From NCBI RefSeq assembly GCF_033118175.1, contig NC_083711.1:49114001-49178000 (forward strand): a stretch of 64,000 nucleotides of DNA. Reading direction: 5' to 3'. The DNA is from Dama dama. Its lineage: Eukaryota; Chordata; Mammalia; Artiodactyla; Cervidae. Both the position numbers and the translations under genes were made by a program. The notes under the pieces are model-generated. The model was not told where the DNA came from. It saw only the letters and a program-made list of their open reading frames with translations, and did not search any database. Positions within the stretch are counted from its first letter, which is position 1, and the number at the start of each line of letters is the position of its first letter. Of this stretch, positions 35,299 through 46,679 are shown in pieces.

Positions 35299-35382
35299 TT
35301 ACATTTGATGCTCTCTGACAAAAGCTGCAAACTCAGGATCCCTGGCATACAGTTCCAAAATTCTCATTCTTTCTTGAATTTC
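35299..35382 (-). CDS. IMPG2: IMPG2 exon: C-terminal end of the tail
   Basis: The exon begins at a good acceptor (CTTCCTCCCTTAAAG) and reads [20 protein letters not shown], then FVREHQM and a TAA stop at 35299-35301. This matches the conserved IMPG2 C terminus. The human protein, from memory, ends a few residues later (REQQVEEV). The stop codon here overlaps the sequence CAAAT followed by GTAAGC, a plausible splice donor with exon end at 35303. The real end may therefore come from a further short exon downstream that I could not locate. The residues up to HQ are secure; the final Met and stop are less so. Confidence 0.88.
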   Translation of the reverse strand, partial: EIQERMRILELYARDPEFAAFVREHQM

Positions 35383-35806
35383 CTTTAAGGGAGGAAGGAA
35401 GGAAGAAAAAAAAAAAAAGCCATCATTGCATTAAAAAAACTTTAATGGCGTTTTAAAAAAGAGGTCTAATTCTTATAAGAGACCGTAGCTTTCTGGACAG
35501 TACAGGAGAGAGTTTCAGAAAACAGCAGACTTTTCCCAAAAAAAGTGGAAGTTGTGGCTACTACATGAACTGCTCTGAATAACTCAGACATATATTTCTA
35601 AGGAGTGAAGGGAGGTAGGAAACATTTACTAATAACGATATAAGAATCACTGGGCAGGAAATACAATACATCTCAGAACTATATCCTGGCTACATATCAC
35701 ATTGACTGGGACGTGTCATGAGGAAAAAAAAACTAATCATGAAATAATTTTCATTCTTTCTTGAAGCCTAAGTATACACACGCACACACACAGACACACA
35801 CACACA

Positions 35807-35841
<35 letters not shown>

Positions 35842-36030
35842 ACCCCACACCCCCCAGCAGAGCCACATATCACATTGACTGGGACGTGTCATGAGGAAAA
35901 AAAAACTAATCATGAAATAATTTTCATTCTTTCTTGAAGCCTAAGTATACACACACACACACAGACACACAGACACACACACACCCCACACCCCCCAGCA
36001 GAGCCACAACAGAAAAACCAAGCTTCCTAC
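35383..36030 (-). other. last recognised IMPG2 intron
   Basis: This 648-base phase 0 intron is half occupied by a two-copy tandem duplication with (CA)n tracts (35692-36007). The acceptor side has the pyrimidine run CCTTCCTTCCTCCC. Confidence 0.88.
35692..36007. repeat. two-copy tandem duplication with (CA)n tracts
   Basis: Copy 1 spans 35692-35864 (173 bases) and copy 2 spans 35865-36007 (143 bases). Both begin ACATATCACATTGACTGGGA, pass through CTAATCATGAAATAATTTTC and TTGAAGCCTAAGTATACACA, hold a (CA)n tract and end CCCCCCAGCAGAGCCACA. Outside the CA tract the copies are nearly identical; the length difference is in the CA tract. Confidence 0.95.
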
Positions 36031-36229
36031 CTCTCTGGAAAGGTCACTGCTCTCATACATCTGTCTGATCTCTTCCCTGCTCAGACCAGCGATCACCTCT
36101 CTGTCTGCGGAGCTGTAGAAGGGCCGCGGAGGGTAGGGGCCCTCATACCGCTCGAGGTCGGACTCGTAACTCTCAAATACGGGGTTGTGCTTCACGGCAC
36201 TTTCTATGGATGAGAGGCCATCAGGCTGC
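36031..36229 (-). CDS. IMPG2: IMPG2 exon: cytoplasmic tail, first part
   Basis: This 199-base exon encodes [20 protein letters not shown], then the Tyr/Pro-rich stretch [13 protein letters not shown], and ends [18 protein letters not shown]. The acceptor is tandem: CTCCAGCAG before GCAGCC. I chose the inner AG (exon start 36229), which reads SS-R-QP; the outer AG would add three bases and one Ser. The donor is GAGAG followed by GTAGGAAGC. Exit is phase 0. It is the intracellular tail, with several tyrosines but no catalytic motif. About 24 bases past the donor, in the intron, begins the duplicated (CA)n block at 35692-36007. Confidence 0.94.
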
Positions 36230-36663
36230 CTGCTGGAGCCACAGAAAGAAAAGCATAATTGATTCAGGTTCTTTTCTGGATGCTCAACTATCTAGGAGGC
36301 TATTTACCTGGAACAAAATTCTTGTTGAGGAAGAAAAAGAGACGAATTGGATACAAATAGGAAGGGAGTGACTGCGGAAAAGATCCAGATCAATCGCAAA
36401 TATTATTTACCAACTTGTTATCACTATAATCTCCTCAACTACCTGGCAAGTGTCCTGTGGGGCCTATTCCTTGTCTCTTTAATTTTTATTTGCCCTAAAG
36501 TCCCTGGTACCTAATGAGTGTTGATGGGGAACTATGTCTGCTGAGAGCGTTTCATTAGTATTAATGGAAATATTAAATTTTGAGGAATATTAAATACTAA
36601 GCATTTCATTAAAATTAGTGGGAATAGCATCATTCTTCCCAGTACAGACAAATTAAAAATCAG

Positions 36664-37183
36664 TGTGTAAGTACTATTCAGCCTTAAAAAGGAACGCATT
36701 TGAGTCAGTCCTAATGAGGTGGATGAACACAGTGCCTCTTACCCAAGGGTGAAGTAAGTCAGAAAGAGAAAAACAAATGTTGTACACTAATGCATGTATG
36801 TGGACTTTAGAAAGATGGTACTAATGGACCTATCTGTGGAGTATCAATGCAGACACAGACCTTGAGAACTGATTTAGGGACATGGCTGGAGGGGGGAGGG
36901 GGAGGAGACAGTGGTATATATGGAGAGAGCACCATGGAAACACACATTACCATCTGTAAAATAACCAACGGGAATCTGTTGTATGACTCGGGGAACGTGA
37001 GTTGCAGCTCGGCAACAAACTACAGGGGTAGGATGGAGGGGGGAGGTGGGAGGGATGTTCAAGTGGAAGGAGACATGGGCAGACCTGTGGCTGATTCATG
37101 TTCATGTTTAGTAGACACCAACACACACTACTGTAAAGTAATTATCCTTCAATTAAAAATAAATAAAAATTTAAAAAAATCTG
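36664..37183 (+). mobile_element. L1 3' end, antisense to IMPG2
   Basis: It starts in the ORF2 end (AGTACTATTCAGCCTTAAAA, ATGAGGTGGATGAACACAGT), passes the G-rich 3' UTR segments (GGAGGGGGGAGGGGGAGGAG and a second near 37036) and ends with a poly(A)-like tail at about 37160-37183. It is 5' truncated. Confidence 0.88.
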
Positions 37184-38039
37184 TGTAACCACACAAAGAA
37201 AGTAACAGAAACAAAAACTCATGGGGGAATGGGCTTTAATTAAGTTCAATTCAGGTCTAAACAACTATTTACTGAGCACTGATTATGTGCCTAGGAATTT
37301 TCCAGATGCTGACAATACAAAGAATTTGTTTGACTCTCTCTAGAACAAAATCATGGTCCAATGAGAAGTCAGAACCAATAAAAAATATAAGAATGATAAC
37401 AGAGTTATGTTCTGGGTGCTATAGGAAACTAGAAGCGGTGCCTCCTCAGCCAAGCCAGAGGGTGAGTGAAGGTAACCTAGACCAAAAGCAGAGCTGGAAG
37501 CACAGAAGCAAAGTACAGCCAGTGACTGTGATCACTTTACACCAACAGGTCCTTGGATCGCTAGTCTAGCAAGTAGAATAGGTTTTACCTCCTCTATTAA
37601 TGAACCTATACTTAACTAAAATGAGAAAGAGATTCCATTTCTTGTCAGACTCTTACCTGGATGTAAAGGCTGCCTAATTACCACTGGAATGAGCCAAAGG
37701 GGAACAAACTAACAGATCCGGTCCTCACACAGGCCTCACCTTATCTCCATCACCCTTCCAACCCCTCCTGCACCGTGAAACAGGCAGTCTGGCCCCACTC
37801 AGGGATGCCATTCTTTCGTTGTGCGGTGAGATTCATGCATGCCTCTCTGTTCATTCAACTGGCTAGAAAGTTTTCCATCCACCTCCTGCAGCAAACATCT
37901 ACTCTTCTATCCAGTCAAATACGATAACCATCATCAAAACATCTAAGCCGACCTCCCCGAGGCAAAACAGATTCATTACTCATCTAGGCATTCTAGCAGG
38001 TTGTTCAAACTGTTGCTTATGTTTGTTTCCAGACTTACA

Positions 38040-38145
38040 CCCTCTGAGGACAGGGACCATGTCTCTTCTCAACTTTATAGCCCCCTCCCCTCCATTCAGA
38101 TCCCTTCCAGTACTCAGGACACAGAAAGTACAAAATGAATGAACA
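38040..38145 (+). mobile_element. L2-like 3' end
   Basis: GAGGACAGGGACCATGTCTC and AGTACTCAGGACACAGAAAG, ending AATGAATGAACAAAAGG, match the L2 3' terminus pattern. Confidence 0.55.
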
Positions 38146-38189
38146 AAAGGAATATTTTATTCCGTCAGAGAGCAACTGTCATTATTTAC

Positions 38190-38378
38190 CTGGAGGATCT
38201 CTCTCTTTCCCTCCTAACATACTGAGCTTGAAGAGCCTTGATGATGAAGAAGACCACAGCAGAAGAAACGAGGACAAGTCCAACCATGGATGCAATGGTG
38301 ACGCCGATCACCAAGGGCTCAGACACAAACTCTTCGCAGTGCTCGCCACGATACCACCAGTTCTCACCCACCCGGCAC
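38190..38378 (-). CDS. IMPG2: IMPG2 exon: end of EGF2 and transmembrane helix
   Basis: This 189-base exon starts by completing an Arg codon and continues [20 protein letters not shown], which supplies the last two cysteines of EGF2. The membrane span follows, about [20 protein letters not shown] then VFFIIKAL, and then the basic stop-transfer segment [13 protein letters not shown]. This makes IMPG2 a type I membrane protein. The acceptor is TTGTTCCAG before GTGCCGG and the donor is CCAG followed by GTAAATAAT. Entry and exit are both phase 2. Compared with human IMPG2 from memory, a few residues (a PFSG-like stretch) before the end of the exon are absent here, without loss of frame. Confidence 0.95.
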
Positions 38379-39899
38379 CTGGAACAAGAAGTGGCCAAGC
38401 CCCAGATGGAATCACTCTGTTGAAAGTAACATTAACAGCAGAACCTTCAGTGGGACGGAGCACAGGGAGAGAGAGGAATGCTGACCACAGGAATCTGCAG
38501 TAAAGAGGTTAATAAGATTAAAGCTGTGCATAATGCCTGGCACAGACTCAGGAGGTCCTCCATGACTACCTGTAAAGACTGATAAAAGACTAACTAGACT
38601 CATAGAAAGTAGTCTAGTCAACTCTGTTGTTTATGGACAATGAAAACCAGGCCCGTTTTCAATAAAGGAAAAAAATTGGAGTTAGATCACACAATTTGTC
38701 AGCAACAGAGCTGGTCTAGAACCCAGGTCCCCAGACTCCTCACATCCTTCCACCACACTGCAGAGATCCTCCAAACTCCAAGGCCACATGCTATGCAAAA
38801 GCATCCTCAATTCCCCGAGCAGCAATCACTGCTTTATAAAATCAGATTCATTTCTCTGAAAATCAAGAGACTATTTTTCCTCTTAGTTTTAAAGCCAAAC
38901 TTTACATACAGAAAATCTGAATCATTTCCACCTATTTCCTCTGCTTTTGACATCAATGGCAACATTTTCCCCTTTTGAAATTCACAGATTGTCCTCTTAC
39001 TGAGGTCCCCCCTCCACCCCCAGCTTGTTCTCAGCATCCTCTCCTTCACATGTTGTGACTTTGGTTGGATGTGGTGGGGAGGATGATTGGTTCTGCTCTG
39101 TTTAAGTAGAATGATTGGGGAAGTCTACCTGAATCTGCTCATCTGTCTGGTATATTTTCTTTGACTCTACCTTTAAAAAATAGAAATTAGATACTTAAAA
39201 TACCACAACTTTAAATACTTGCTATTCTTTATTTTTGAATACTCATTTTGACCAAGAGCAGCCCAAAGCTGTTAAAAACATAATTCAAATAGAACAATAA
39301 AACTCCTCTGTTTCAGATACAGTATGAAGTGTTGATTATATATTGAAACCCAATCTGAGCAGCAATTGCCTTGTTTCACCACTAAGAACCATTACACAAA
39401 GATCTCCAACTACTCTAGGTAACTCTCCAGAGGACACCAGGCAATGTTTTTCTTACAGCTTCGTAGGAACATAAGATAAAATAACCCATTGACCTGGGTA
39501 TAATTCAGGCCTTTTAACTGATTCAGTCTTCACATGTGAACTAGATGGCACCCATCTGGTAGCTCAGTTGGGAAAAAATCTGCCTGCAGTGCAGGAGACC
39601 TGGGTTTGATCCCTGGGTCAGGAAGAAGAAGGAAATGGAGAAGGAAATGGCAACCCACTCCAGTGTCCTTGCCTGGAAGAACAAGAATCCCATGAACAGA
39701 GGAGCCTGGCAGGCTACTGTCCATGGGGTCATAGGAGTCGGACATGACTTAGCAACTAAACCACTGCCACATCTATTACCTAGATATAACTTCTGTAATA
39801 AAAATTGTTGCGATCATCCTAATATCATAGGCACAGACCTCTTTCTTCAGAGGAAGTATCTCTAACCTTATGAAGCCAAAATCTCTACCTACGACATAC
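38379..39899 (-). other. IMPG2 intron between EGF and transmembrane exons
   Basis: This 1.5 kb phase 2 intron interrupts EGF2 before its fifth cysteine. It contains a Bov-tA at 39551-39765. The part 38379-39550 is unique sequence without a supported feature. Confidence 0.85.
39551..39765 (+). mobile_element. Bov-tA SINE with a small internal insertion
   Basis: The head is CCATCTGGTAGCTCAGTTGG with GGGTTTGATCCCTGGGTCAG. After GGAAG the purine stretch GAAGAAGGAAATGGAGAAGG contains a partial repeat of the GGAAATGG motif. The body continues to GGAGTCGGACATGACTTAGC. Confidence 0.88.
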
Positions 39900-40110
39900 C
39901 TACAAATGGCCCCTTGTCCAGGCATGATGTCACACTTCCCATCATTCAAGCAGAAGTTGGGCTGTAGGTCACAGAGACTCTGACAGGGCAGCTCTTCCAC
40001 ACTCAGGTAACCAGGGTAGCATCTGCACTCCGCCTCTCCACTCCAGGGATTGACCAAACACTCAGAAAATTCATTGCATGCTTGAAACTTGCAAGGGTTG
40101 GCCTGATCAC
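39900..40110 (-). CDS. IMPG2: IMPG2 exon: two EGF-like domains
   Basis: This 211-base exon carries 69 full codons with two bases on each side. It starts [23 protein letters not shown]1 has all six cysteines (NPC, QAC, SEC, AEC, RC, LPC). EGF2 starts [16 protein letters not shown] and gets its last two cysteines from the next exon. The acceptor is GTATTTTAG and the donor is TTTGTAG followed by GTATGTCG. Entry joins the G of the SEA exon with GT to make Gly; exit is phase 2. These domains lie between SEA domain 2 and the membrane. Cysteine spacing is intact, so the exon looks functional. Confidence 0.96.
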
Positions 40111-41144
40111 CTAAAATACCAAACAAACCAGAGAATGGTATGAGGAAAGGCAAAACATAGGAATTGGGGTATAAGAAGCCCCTCCAATAAGGGTCCCCCA
40201 TCCAAAGTACCATGGGATAATCCCCTTCCTGAATCACTGAAATATATCACCACCCACACCACAAAAAGTTTCTGATTCACCTTTGACTGATGATAGCTTT
40301 TGTCAAATTTCTTTGAAACACAGAGCCAAACTATAGAATCCAGTGGCCTGGGCGAGCCTTGACCTGTTTTATATAGGAATCATGTAGAAGATTTAAAATC
40401 TATGAATTATAGGTCTAAATTAAACAGTTTTCACATACCATTCATTTCCACCAACCCTATCCTGTTATCGTGGTCCTCTACTCCACACGTAAGGCTGCAT
40501 ATTCTACTCCTACCCTCACCTCACTGAGAACATGGGATGGAGAGAGAGAATATAGAGAAGAACTGGCCCTCAGGCATGAGTAAAGCCCAAAAAGAGCAGT
40601 CTAAGAACACTTGAGATTTGTGAAAGTTAATATCATAAAAACATATCAGCCCCACATCTCCTCAGGCCATTCTCAACAGTATTTTGGCTTTCATAATTCC
40701 ATTTTCTATTCATGGGATGAGAGAAAGTGACATTTAAAAAAATCATTTAGGACAAAAATCAGTCAAAAATGATATAGGAACTGACCATAGATGGGCTTTC
40801 CATCCTATCATGGTAAAACTGCATGTTCTTCACTGGTGAATGGCAATCTCTGAATTACAAAAAGGCAAATGGTAATGAAGACACCACAAAGAGAAGAAAT
40901 CACTGGAAATGATCCATGAACTCATCTATATGAAAAAGCATCAGGTTTAGCTAGAAGATGAAGGGAAGGTTGAAAAACAAAAAGCATAGTCTCTTAGTTT
41001 CCAGGTAAATTAATATTGCTTTGAGAATCAATAACTTCCGTGCTGCTGTGAAAATTCAAGACATTTAGCATGAATCTGTGACCTTGGAATTTGTAGGTTC
41101 TCCGTAGCTAATCTTTCTTGGCCCTGTGTAGGAATGAGAGGGGA

Positions 41145-41601
41145 GGTATTGGGTTGAATAGTGTCCCCTGAAAATTCATGTCCACCTGGAACCTCAGAAT
41201 ATGACTTTGTTTGGAAACAGGGTCTTTGCAAATGCAATCAAGTTAAGATGAAGTCATACTGGATTAGGTTACCCAAAGTCCAATACCTGGTGTCCTTATA
41301 AAACGAGGGAAATTTGGACACAAGGACACAGACACACAGGAAAGAAGACTATATAAAGACAGAAGTAGAGACTAGAGTGATGCATCTACAAGTCAAGGAA
41401 TGTCAAGGATTGCTGGCAAACACCAGCGGCTAGGAAGAGGTAAGACAGGCTTCTTTCTTAGAACTTTCAGAGGGGACATGGCTCTACCAACATCTTGATT
41501 TGCATTTCTAGCCTCAACAACTATGACAGAATAAAGTTCTGCTGTTAGAAGCCACCCAATTTGTAATCTTCTGTCACAGAAGTCCTAGGAAACTAATACA
41601 G
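41145..41601 (+). mobile_element. MLT1A-type LTR (ERVL-MaLR), solo
   Basis: It runs from TTGAATAGTGTCCCCTGAAA through TTTGCAAATGCAATCAAGTT, GGTGTCCTTATAAAACGAGG and GAGTGATGCATCTACAAGTC to CCTAGGAAACTAATACAGA, the full order of an MLT1A-type long terminal repeat (from memory). No internal retroviral genes are beside it. It is an ancient solo LTR. Confidence 0.82.
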
Positions 41602-41840
41602 AGGACCAAAACCAAAATGCTCACAGAACAAGAAGAGTGTAGAAACACACTGACAGATGGCAGTTTTTACAAGGGGACTACACAGCAGGATTCCACTGTG
41701 TATTTCCTAAGTCTTCACATCCGGGTCCTCATGTTCATTTTGCGGCTTTGTAATCAGAAAATAATCTAATCCTGGCCTAGGCTGAAATCTGTCCCTGTGA
41801 GCGACAGAAGGGTATCTAGGGGGTGGTTAAGGATAGTATT

Positions 41841-43510
41841 GAACATTTCATGCAGGGATGGGAACACTAAAGAACAGAAACGGTGAGGACCTAATAGAAA
41901 CAGAAGAGATAAGAAGAGGTAGCAAGAATACACAGGAGAACTATACTAAAAAGGTCTCAATAAACCAGATAACCACAATGGTGTGGTCACTCTTCTAGAG
42001 TCGGACACCCTGGAATGTGAAGTCAAGTGAGCCTTAGGAAGCATTACTACAAAGTTAGTGGAGATGATGGAATTCCAGCTGAGCTTGAGCTATTTCAAAT
42101 CCTAAAAGATGATGCTATTAAAGAAATGCACTCAACATGCCATCAAATTTGGAAAACTCAGCAGCAGTCACGGGACTGGAAAGGTCCTTTTTCACTTCAA
42201 TCCCAAAGAAGGGCAATGTCAAACAATGTTCAAACTACTGTACAACTGCTCTCATTTCACAGGCTAGCAATGTTATGCTCAAAATCTTTCAAGCTAGGAT
42301 TCAGCAGTACATGAACTGAGAACTTCCAGATGATCAAGCTGGGTTTAGGAAAGGCAGAGGAACCAGAGATCAAATTGCCAACATTTGTTGGATCACGGAG
42401 AAAGCAAAGGAGTTTCAGAAAAACATCTACTTCTGCTTCATTGATTGTGCTAAAGCTTTTGACTTTGTGGATCAGAACAAACTGGAAAATTTTTAAAGAA
42501 ACAGGAGTACTAGACAACCTTACCTTTCTCCTGAGAAACCTGTATAACCTATATGTAGGTCAAGAAGCAACAGTTATAACTGGACATGGAACAATAGACT
42601 GACTCAAAATTGGGAAAGGAGTACAACAAGGCTGTATATTGTTACCCTGTTTATTTAACTTATATGGAGAGCATATCATGTGAAACGCCAGGCTGGATGA
42701 ATCACAAGTTGGAATCAAGTTTGCTGGGAGAAATACCAACAACCTTAGATATGCAGATAATACCACTAATGGCAGAAAGTGAAGAGGAACTAAAGAACCT
42801 CTTGATGAGGGTGAAAGATGAGAGTGAAAAAGCTGGCCTAAAACTCAACATTAAAAAACTAAGATCATGGGATCTGATCCCATCACCTCATGGCAAATAG
42901 AAGGGGAAAAGTGGAAGCAGTGATAGATTTTATTTTCTTGGGCTCCAAAATCACTGCAGATGGTAACTACAACCATGAAATTAAAAGACGCTTGCTCCAT
43001 GAAAGGAAAGCTATGACAGGTCTAGATAGCATATTAAAAAGCAGACATCACCTTGCCAACAAAGGTCCATATAGTCAAAGCTACGGTTTGTCCAGTTTTC
43101 ATGTATGGATGTGAGGGTTGGACCATAAAGAAGGCTGAGCACCAAAGAACTGATGCTTTCGAATTGTAATACTGGTGGAGACTCTTGAGAGTCCTTTGGA
43201 CTACATGATCAAACCAGTCAATCCTAAAGAAAATCAACCCTAAATATTCACTGGAAGGACTTTTGCTGAAGCTAAAGCTCCAATACTTTGGCCACCTGAT
43301 GTGAAGAGCAGACTCACTGGAAAAGACCCTGATCCTGGGAAAGACTGAAGGCAAAAGGAGAAGGGGGTGGCAGAGGATGAGATGGTTAGATTTCATCACC
43401 GATTCAATGGACATGAATTTGAGCAGACTCTGGGAGATAGTGGAGGACAGAGGAGCCTGATGTCCATGGGGTCCCAAAGAGTTGGACTCGACTTAGCAAC
43501 TGAACAACAA
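41841..43510 (+). mobile_element. BovB (RTE) LINE, 1.7 kb, antisense to IMPG2
   Basis: It runs from GAACATTTCATGCAGGGATG through the reverse transcriptase region (SGDDGIPAELELFQILKDDA, VDFIFLGSKITADG-like pieces) to AGTTGGACTCGACTTAGCAA. The frames are broken by many stops and indels. It is 5' truncated and inactive. Confidence 0.9.
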
Positions 43511-44694
43511 AGGATGGTATTGCACATTTGCCCTTTGTTGATGGAAGTTCAAGAATTTCTGAGACACTATATGTGAAAATAAATTAAGCAAGAGACAAGT
43601 CAATCTTATCTTCAGCCAATCTTGAGATAAAACAATATTTTAATCTGAAACCTTTTAGCTAAAAATGTATGTGTAATAGGAAAATTCTATTTAAAATTTC
43701 TAAAACTCTGTGACCATTCTGTGGGTGTAGGTGAGTGCCTAGGGAAAGGAAAAATAGAATCCAGAAGGGGAAAAGGATAAATGTTGCCCCCTTTTATTTC
43801 CAATCAAGGAGAGAGACTGAGACCAATATTTTAATCATGCAAATAAGAGATTAGCATTTTAAAGTCTCTTTCTAGCCTTTTGTGCAGATTAAAGGTAGAT
43901 GTTCAGAATGGATAGCTCTCCATTGGGAAGAATATTTAATGACTTTATGGGAAAACAGAGGGAGACTTGGAGCTATGCTTGAGATAGGAGACAGGGATCT
44001 AAATTGTAGAATGAATTACATTCTGGTTTTCCAGGGACAAGCAAAGAGAAGGATTGATGGGTCCCAGAAAATGGGAGTAGAGGAAATATGAAGAAGGTCT
44101 GGAAAAATAGCCAGAGGTGCCAGAGTAATGTAGTAGTTGACTCTGTCCTGGAGGAAAACTTGGCTGTTAAAAAGACACCTTTGAAAGGGTGGCTGAGAAA
44201 TTTTGGGATATTTATACCTAACAGTAATATTTTTTTAACCCATTTTCTATACTATGACCAAAAGTCTTCTATCACCCTCATATCATCAGCAAATATCTGA
44301 TGGAATCAACTGCCTTGTGTTGAGGGCATTTTGGGAAAATAAAATATGGGACTGTGATCTGTGTTGGATTAACATAAAGAACCACCAAAAGGGTCAAAGC
44401 AAATGGTAAGATTGGAAATTCAACAGAAAAAACTCAAAGCTGGAGATATCCCTGATAATTCCTAGAGATGTTAGGGCTTGGAGGGCCTAGGATGCAGGTT
44501 TTACACTGCACATGGTGAGGATGAATGCAAATTCATTTGACTATTAAGGAAAAAGGTGGTTCTATAAACCTGGATGACTTGGCATACATCTGACATGTGA
44601 GTTACATACAAAACTGAAGTAAATGTACTTATTTATATACTTCTCTTCAAAAAGAAGTGGGTAGACTTTTGCAAAAGCTTTATAAATCATCACT

Positions 44695-44930
44695 GCTTGC
44701 ATTTATACGGCTAGTCAAATGTTTTATATATGCTATTTGTTTAATCCTTAGAATGGCCCCATGAAATATTAGCCAAGTAATATTATCCCGTTTGCTATAT
44801 AAGGGAGTAAGGCTCAGAGATAAAACAGCTCATCCAGGATCACACAAAGGATAAATGGCAGAGCAGAGGCAAGAAACCAGGTCTTCCAAATTATAATTAA
44901 TTGCTTCTTCCACTACACCACAGGACCACA
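44695..44930 (+). mobile_element. MIR SINE
   Basis: GTTTAATCCTTAGAATGGCC, AAGTAATATTATCCCGTTTG, GGATCACACAAAGGATAAAT and GGCAGAGCAGAGGCAAGAAA follow the MIR order. Confidence 0.75.
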
Positions 44931-45259
44931 TGGCAAAAATGTGCAAATGTCCTTAAAGAACTCAAGTGGCAGGAGATGTGGATACAGGAGAATTAGCTAA
45001 ATCATTTTCCTCACTTTCAATGAATAATGGTCCTTCATGGATTTCAAAGGAAAGAATGTTTGCTTCTTTCCCGGTTCAAGAATAGGGCTGGCTTCCAAAC
45101 CAGTTTGAGAGTAAAAGGCACTGGAGAAATTCAAACCCAGACATTCCATCTTACTCCTACTCAAAACCAAGCTCCTCTGGTATGCAGAAGGTGAAAAAGA
45201 AAAAAGTTTGAGCATCCACCAGTATTCTCTGCATCCAAGTCTTTCAAATAAAAACAATG

Positions 45260-45860
45260 GTTCATTTCATTCATTCACAGTACTTTTGAGTACCTTCTAT
45301 ATGCAGAGGTTTTGGCTACAAAGTGGCTAATTACACAGAAGAAGTCTCAGTTTGTGTGGATAGTTCCACTGGGAAAAATAGCTATTAAGCAACTATGTGC
45401 ATAAATTAGCATGATCACAATAGTTATAAATTCTACAGAGGGAGGAGAACCAGTCTAGATTATGGATGAATCAGTGAGTCTTGAGGAAGAGACATTTGAA
45501 CTGAGGCATAAAGGATAAGCAGAAGTCAGCCAAGAGGGGAAAGAGATTCAGGCAAAGAAGACAGAGTGTGGAAAGGTTTCAAGACAAGAAAAGTTTTGGG
45601 AATCAAAACAAGCTAGTCTGAGTAGAACACAGTGAGTAAAAAAGTTCGTTTCACTGGGTGATACTGGGGAAGAAGATAGGAACCAGGTAGCCACTGAAAG
45701 TATTTGAAGCAGGAAAGTGAAATAATCTGATCAATGCTCTAGAAAGAGTGCCCTGGTTGCTGTCTGAAAAACAAACGGGAGGGAGGGAAACAAGTGAGAT
45801 TGTTGGGAAACTGGTCCAAATGAAAGATGATGATGGTTTGGCCTAAAGAAGGAGCAGTGA
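45260..45860 (+). mobile_element. L2-like or other ancient LINE remnant
   Basis: TTCATTCACAGTACTTTTGA, AGAGACATTTGAACTGAGGC, GGCAAAGAAGACAGAGTGTG and GAAGCAGGAAAGTGAAATAA appear in the order of the widespread L2-like sequence. Old and diverged. Confidence 0.5.
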
Positions 45861-46258
45861 AGGCAGAGAAAAACACATAGATCTGAGATATCTAGAATTC
45901 AGAATCAATATAAGTTTAGTGAGTGACTAAAAGTGAGGGGTGATGGAAACTGAGGTATCAGAGTGACTTTCTAGGTATCTGGCTTCAGAGGCGGAGTGGA
46001 TATAATTTCCATTTAACAATAGAGACAAGCTGAGATGAGAAGATTTAGTTGGAAGGTACAAAGAGATGGAAAACAAGGGCTCAGTCTTAGCTTAAAGGCT
46101 TAATCTAAGCTTGATATACATAGAATATATCCAAGTTGAGATCATCAACTATGTAGTTAGATACAGATTCTGGAGCTCAGAAAATAAGCCTGATTTGCAT
46201 ATAAAAATGTAAAGAGTTATTGACATTTTTAGACTTACAATAATGGAAATAGATAAAA

Positions 46259-46396
46259 CAACACAGGAGAATAACACAGAAGGCAAGAGAGTTCACATCT
46301 AATAGGCTTCACAACATACAGAGGTAGCAACACAGGAGAATAACACAGAAGGCAAGAGAGTTCACATCTAATAGGCTTCACAACATACAGAGGTAG
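46259..46396. repeat. perfect 2 x 69-base tandem duplication
   Basis: Copy 1 (46259-46327) and copy 2 (46328-46396) are identical, each starting CAACACAGGAGAATAACACA and ending CATACAGAGGTAG. The match continues for three bases after copy 2. It lies in the intron about 280 bases past the SEA2 exon donor. Confidence 0.97.
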
Positions 46397-46679
46397 CAAG
46401 AACACATTCAATGGGTAAGTAAAAGAGAGAAAAAGATGGAGCAGGTAGAAAACAAAATGGGAGCTAAATAAAGGCAGCATGTGGGACAATCCTTCTGAAA
46501 AGAGAATGATCCTGACATCCTTGGAAAAGATAATTTACTATCAAAATGCGGCAAATTTGCCTGACTTAGTCCTCTTTTACCTGTAAGTACTGAACTTACC
46601 CGATTCAGTGTGGAAGAAAATACACAAGAATAATAATTAGGTTCCACTATGAAACCAAGATAGTATTCAATATCATTAC

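Larger units (their letters stand above)
36230..38189 (-). other. IMPG2 intron between transmembrane and tail exons
   Basis: This 2.0 kb intron contains an antisense L1 3' end (36664-37183) and an L2-like 3' end near 38040-38145. The part 37184-38039 shows no feature I can support. Confidence 0.85.
40111..46679 (-). other. IMPG2 intron between SEA2 and EGF exons
   Basis: This 6.6 kb intron holds, from high to low coordinate, a 69-base perfect tandem duplication, an L2-like stretch, a MIR, a 1.7 kb BovB fragment and an MLT1A-type LTR, all listed separately. The stretches 40111-41144 and 43511-44694 show nothing I can name. Confidence 0.85.

Noticed and set aside
35941..36195. 84-codon open frame with tail KKVCVSV-like cysteine and valine runs
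   Set aside because: The first part is the IMPG2 tail exon; the Cys/Val-rich end is translation of the intronic (CA)n repeat past the donor.
41145..41601. Endogenous retrovirus with genes
   Set aside because: Only one LTR of the ancient MaLR type is present. The following sequence is BovB, with no gag, pol or env remnants.
46259..46396. CRISPR-like or regulatory repeat array
   Set aside because: There are only two directly adjacent copies with no spacers, in a mammalian intron. A tandem duplication explains it.
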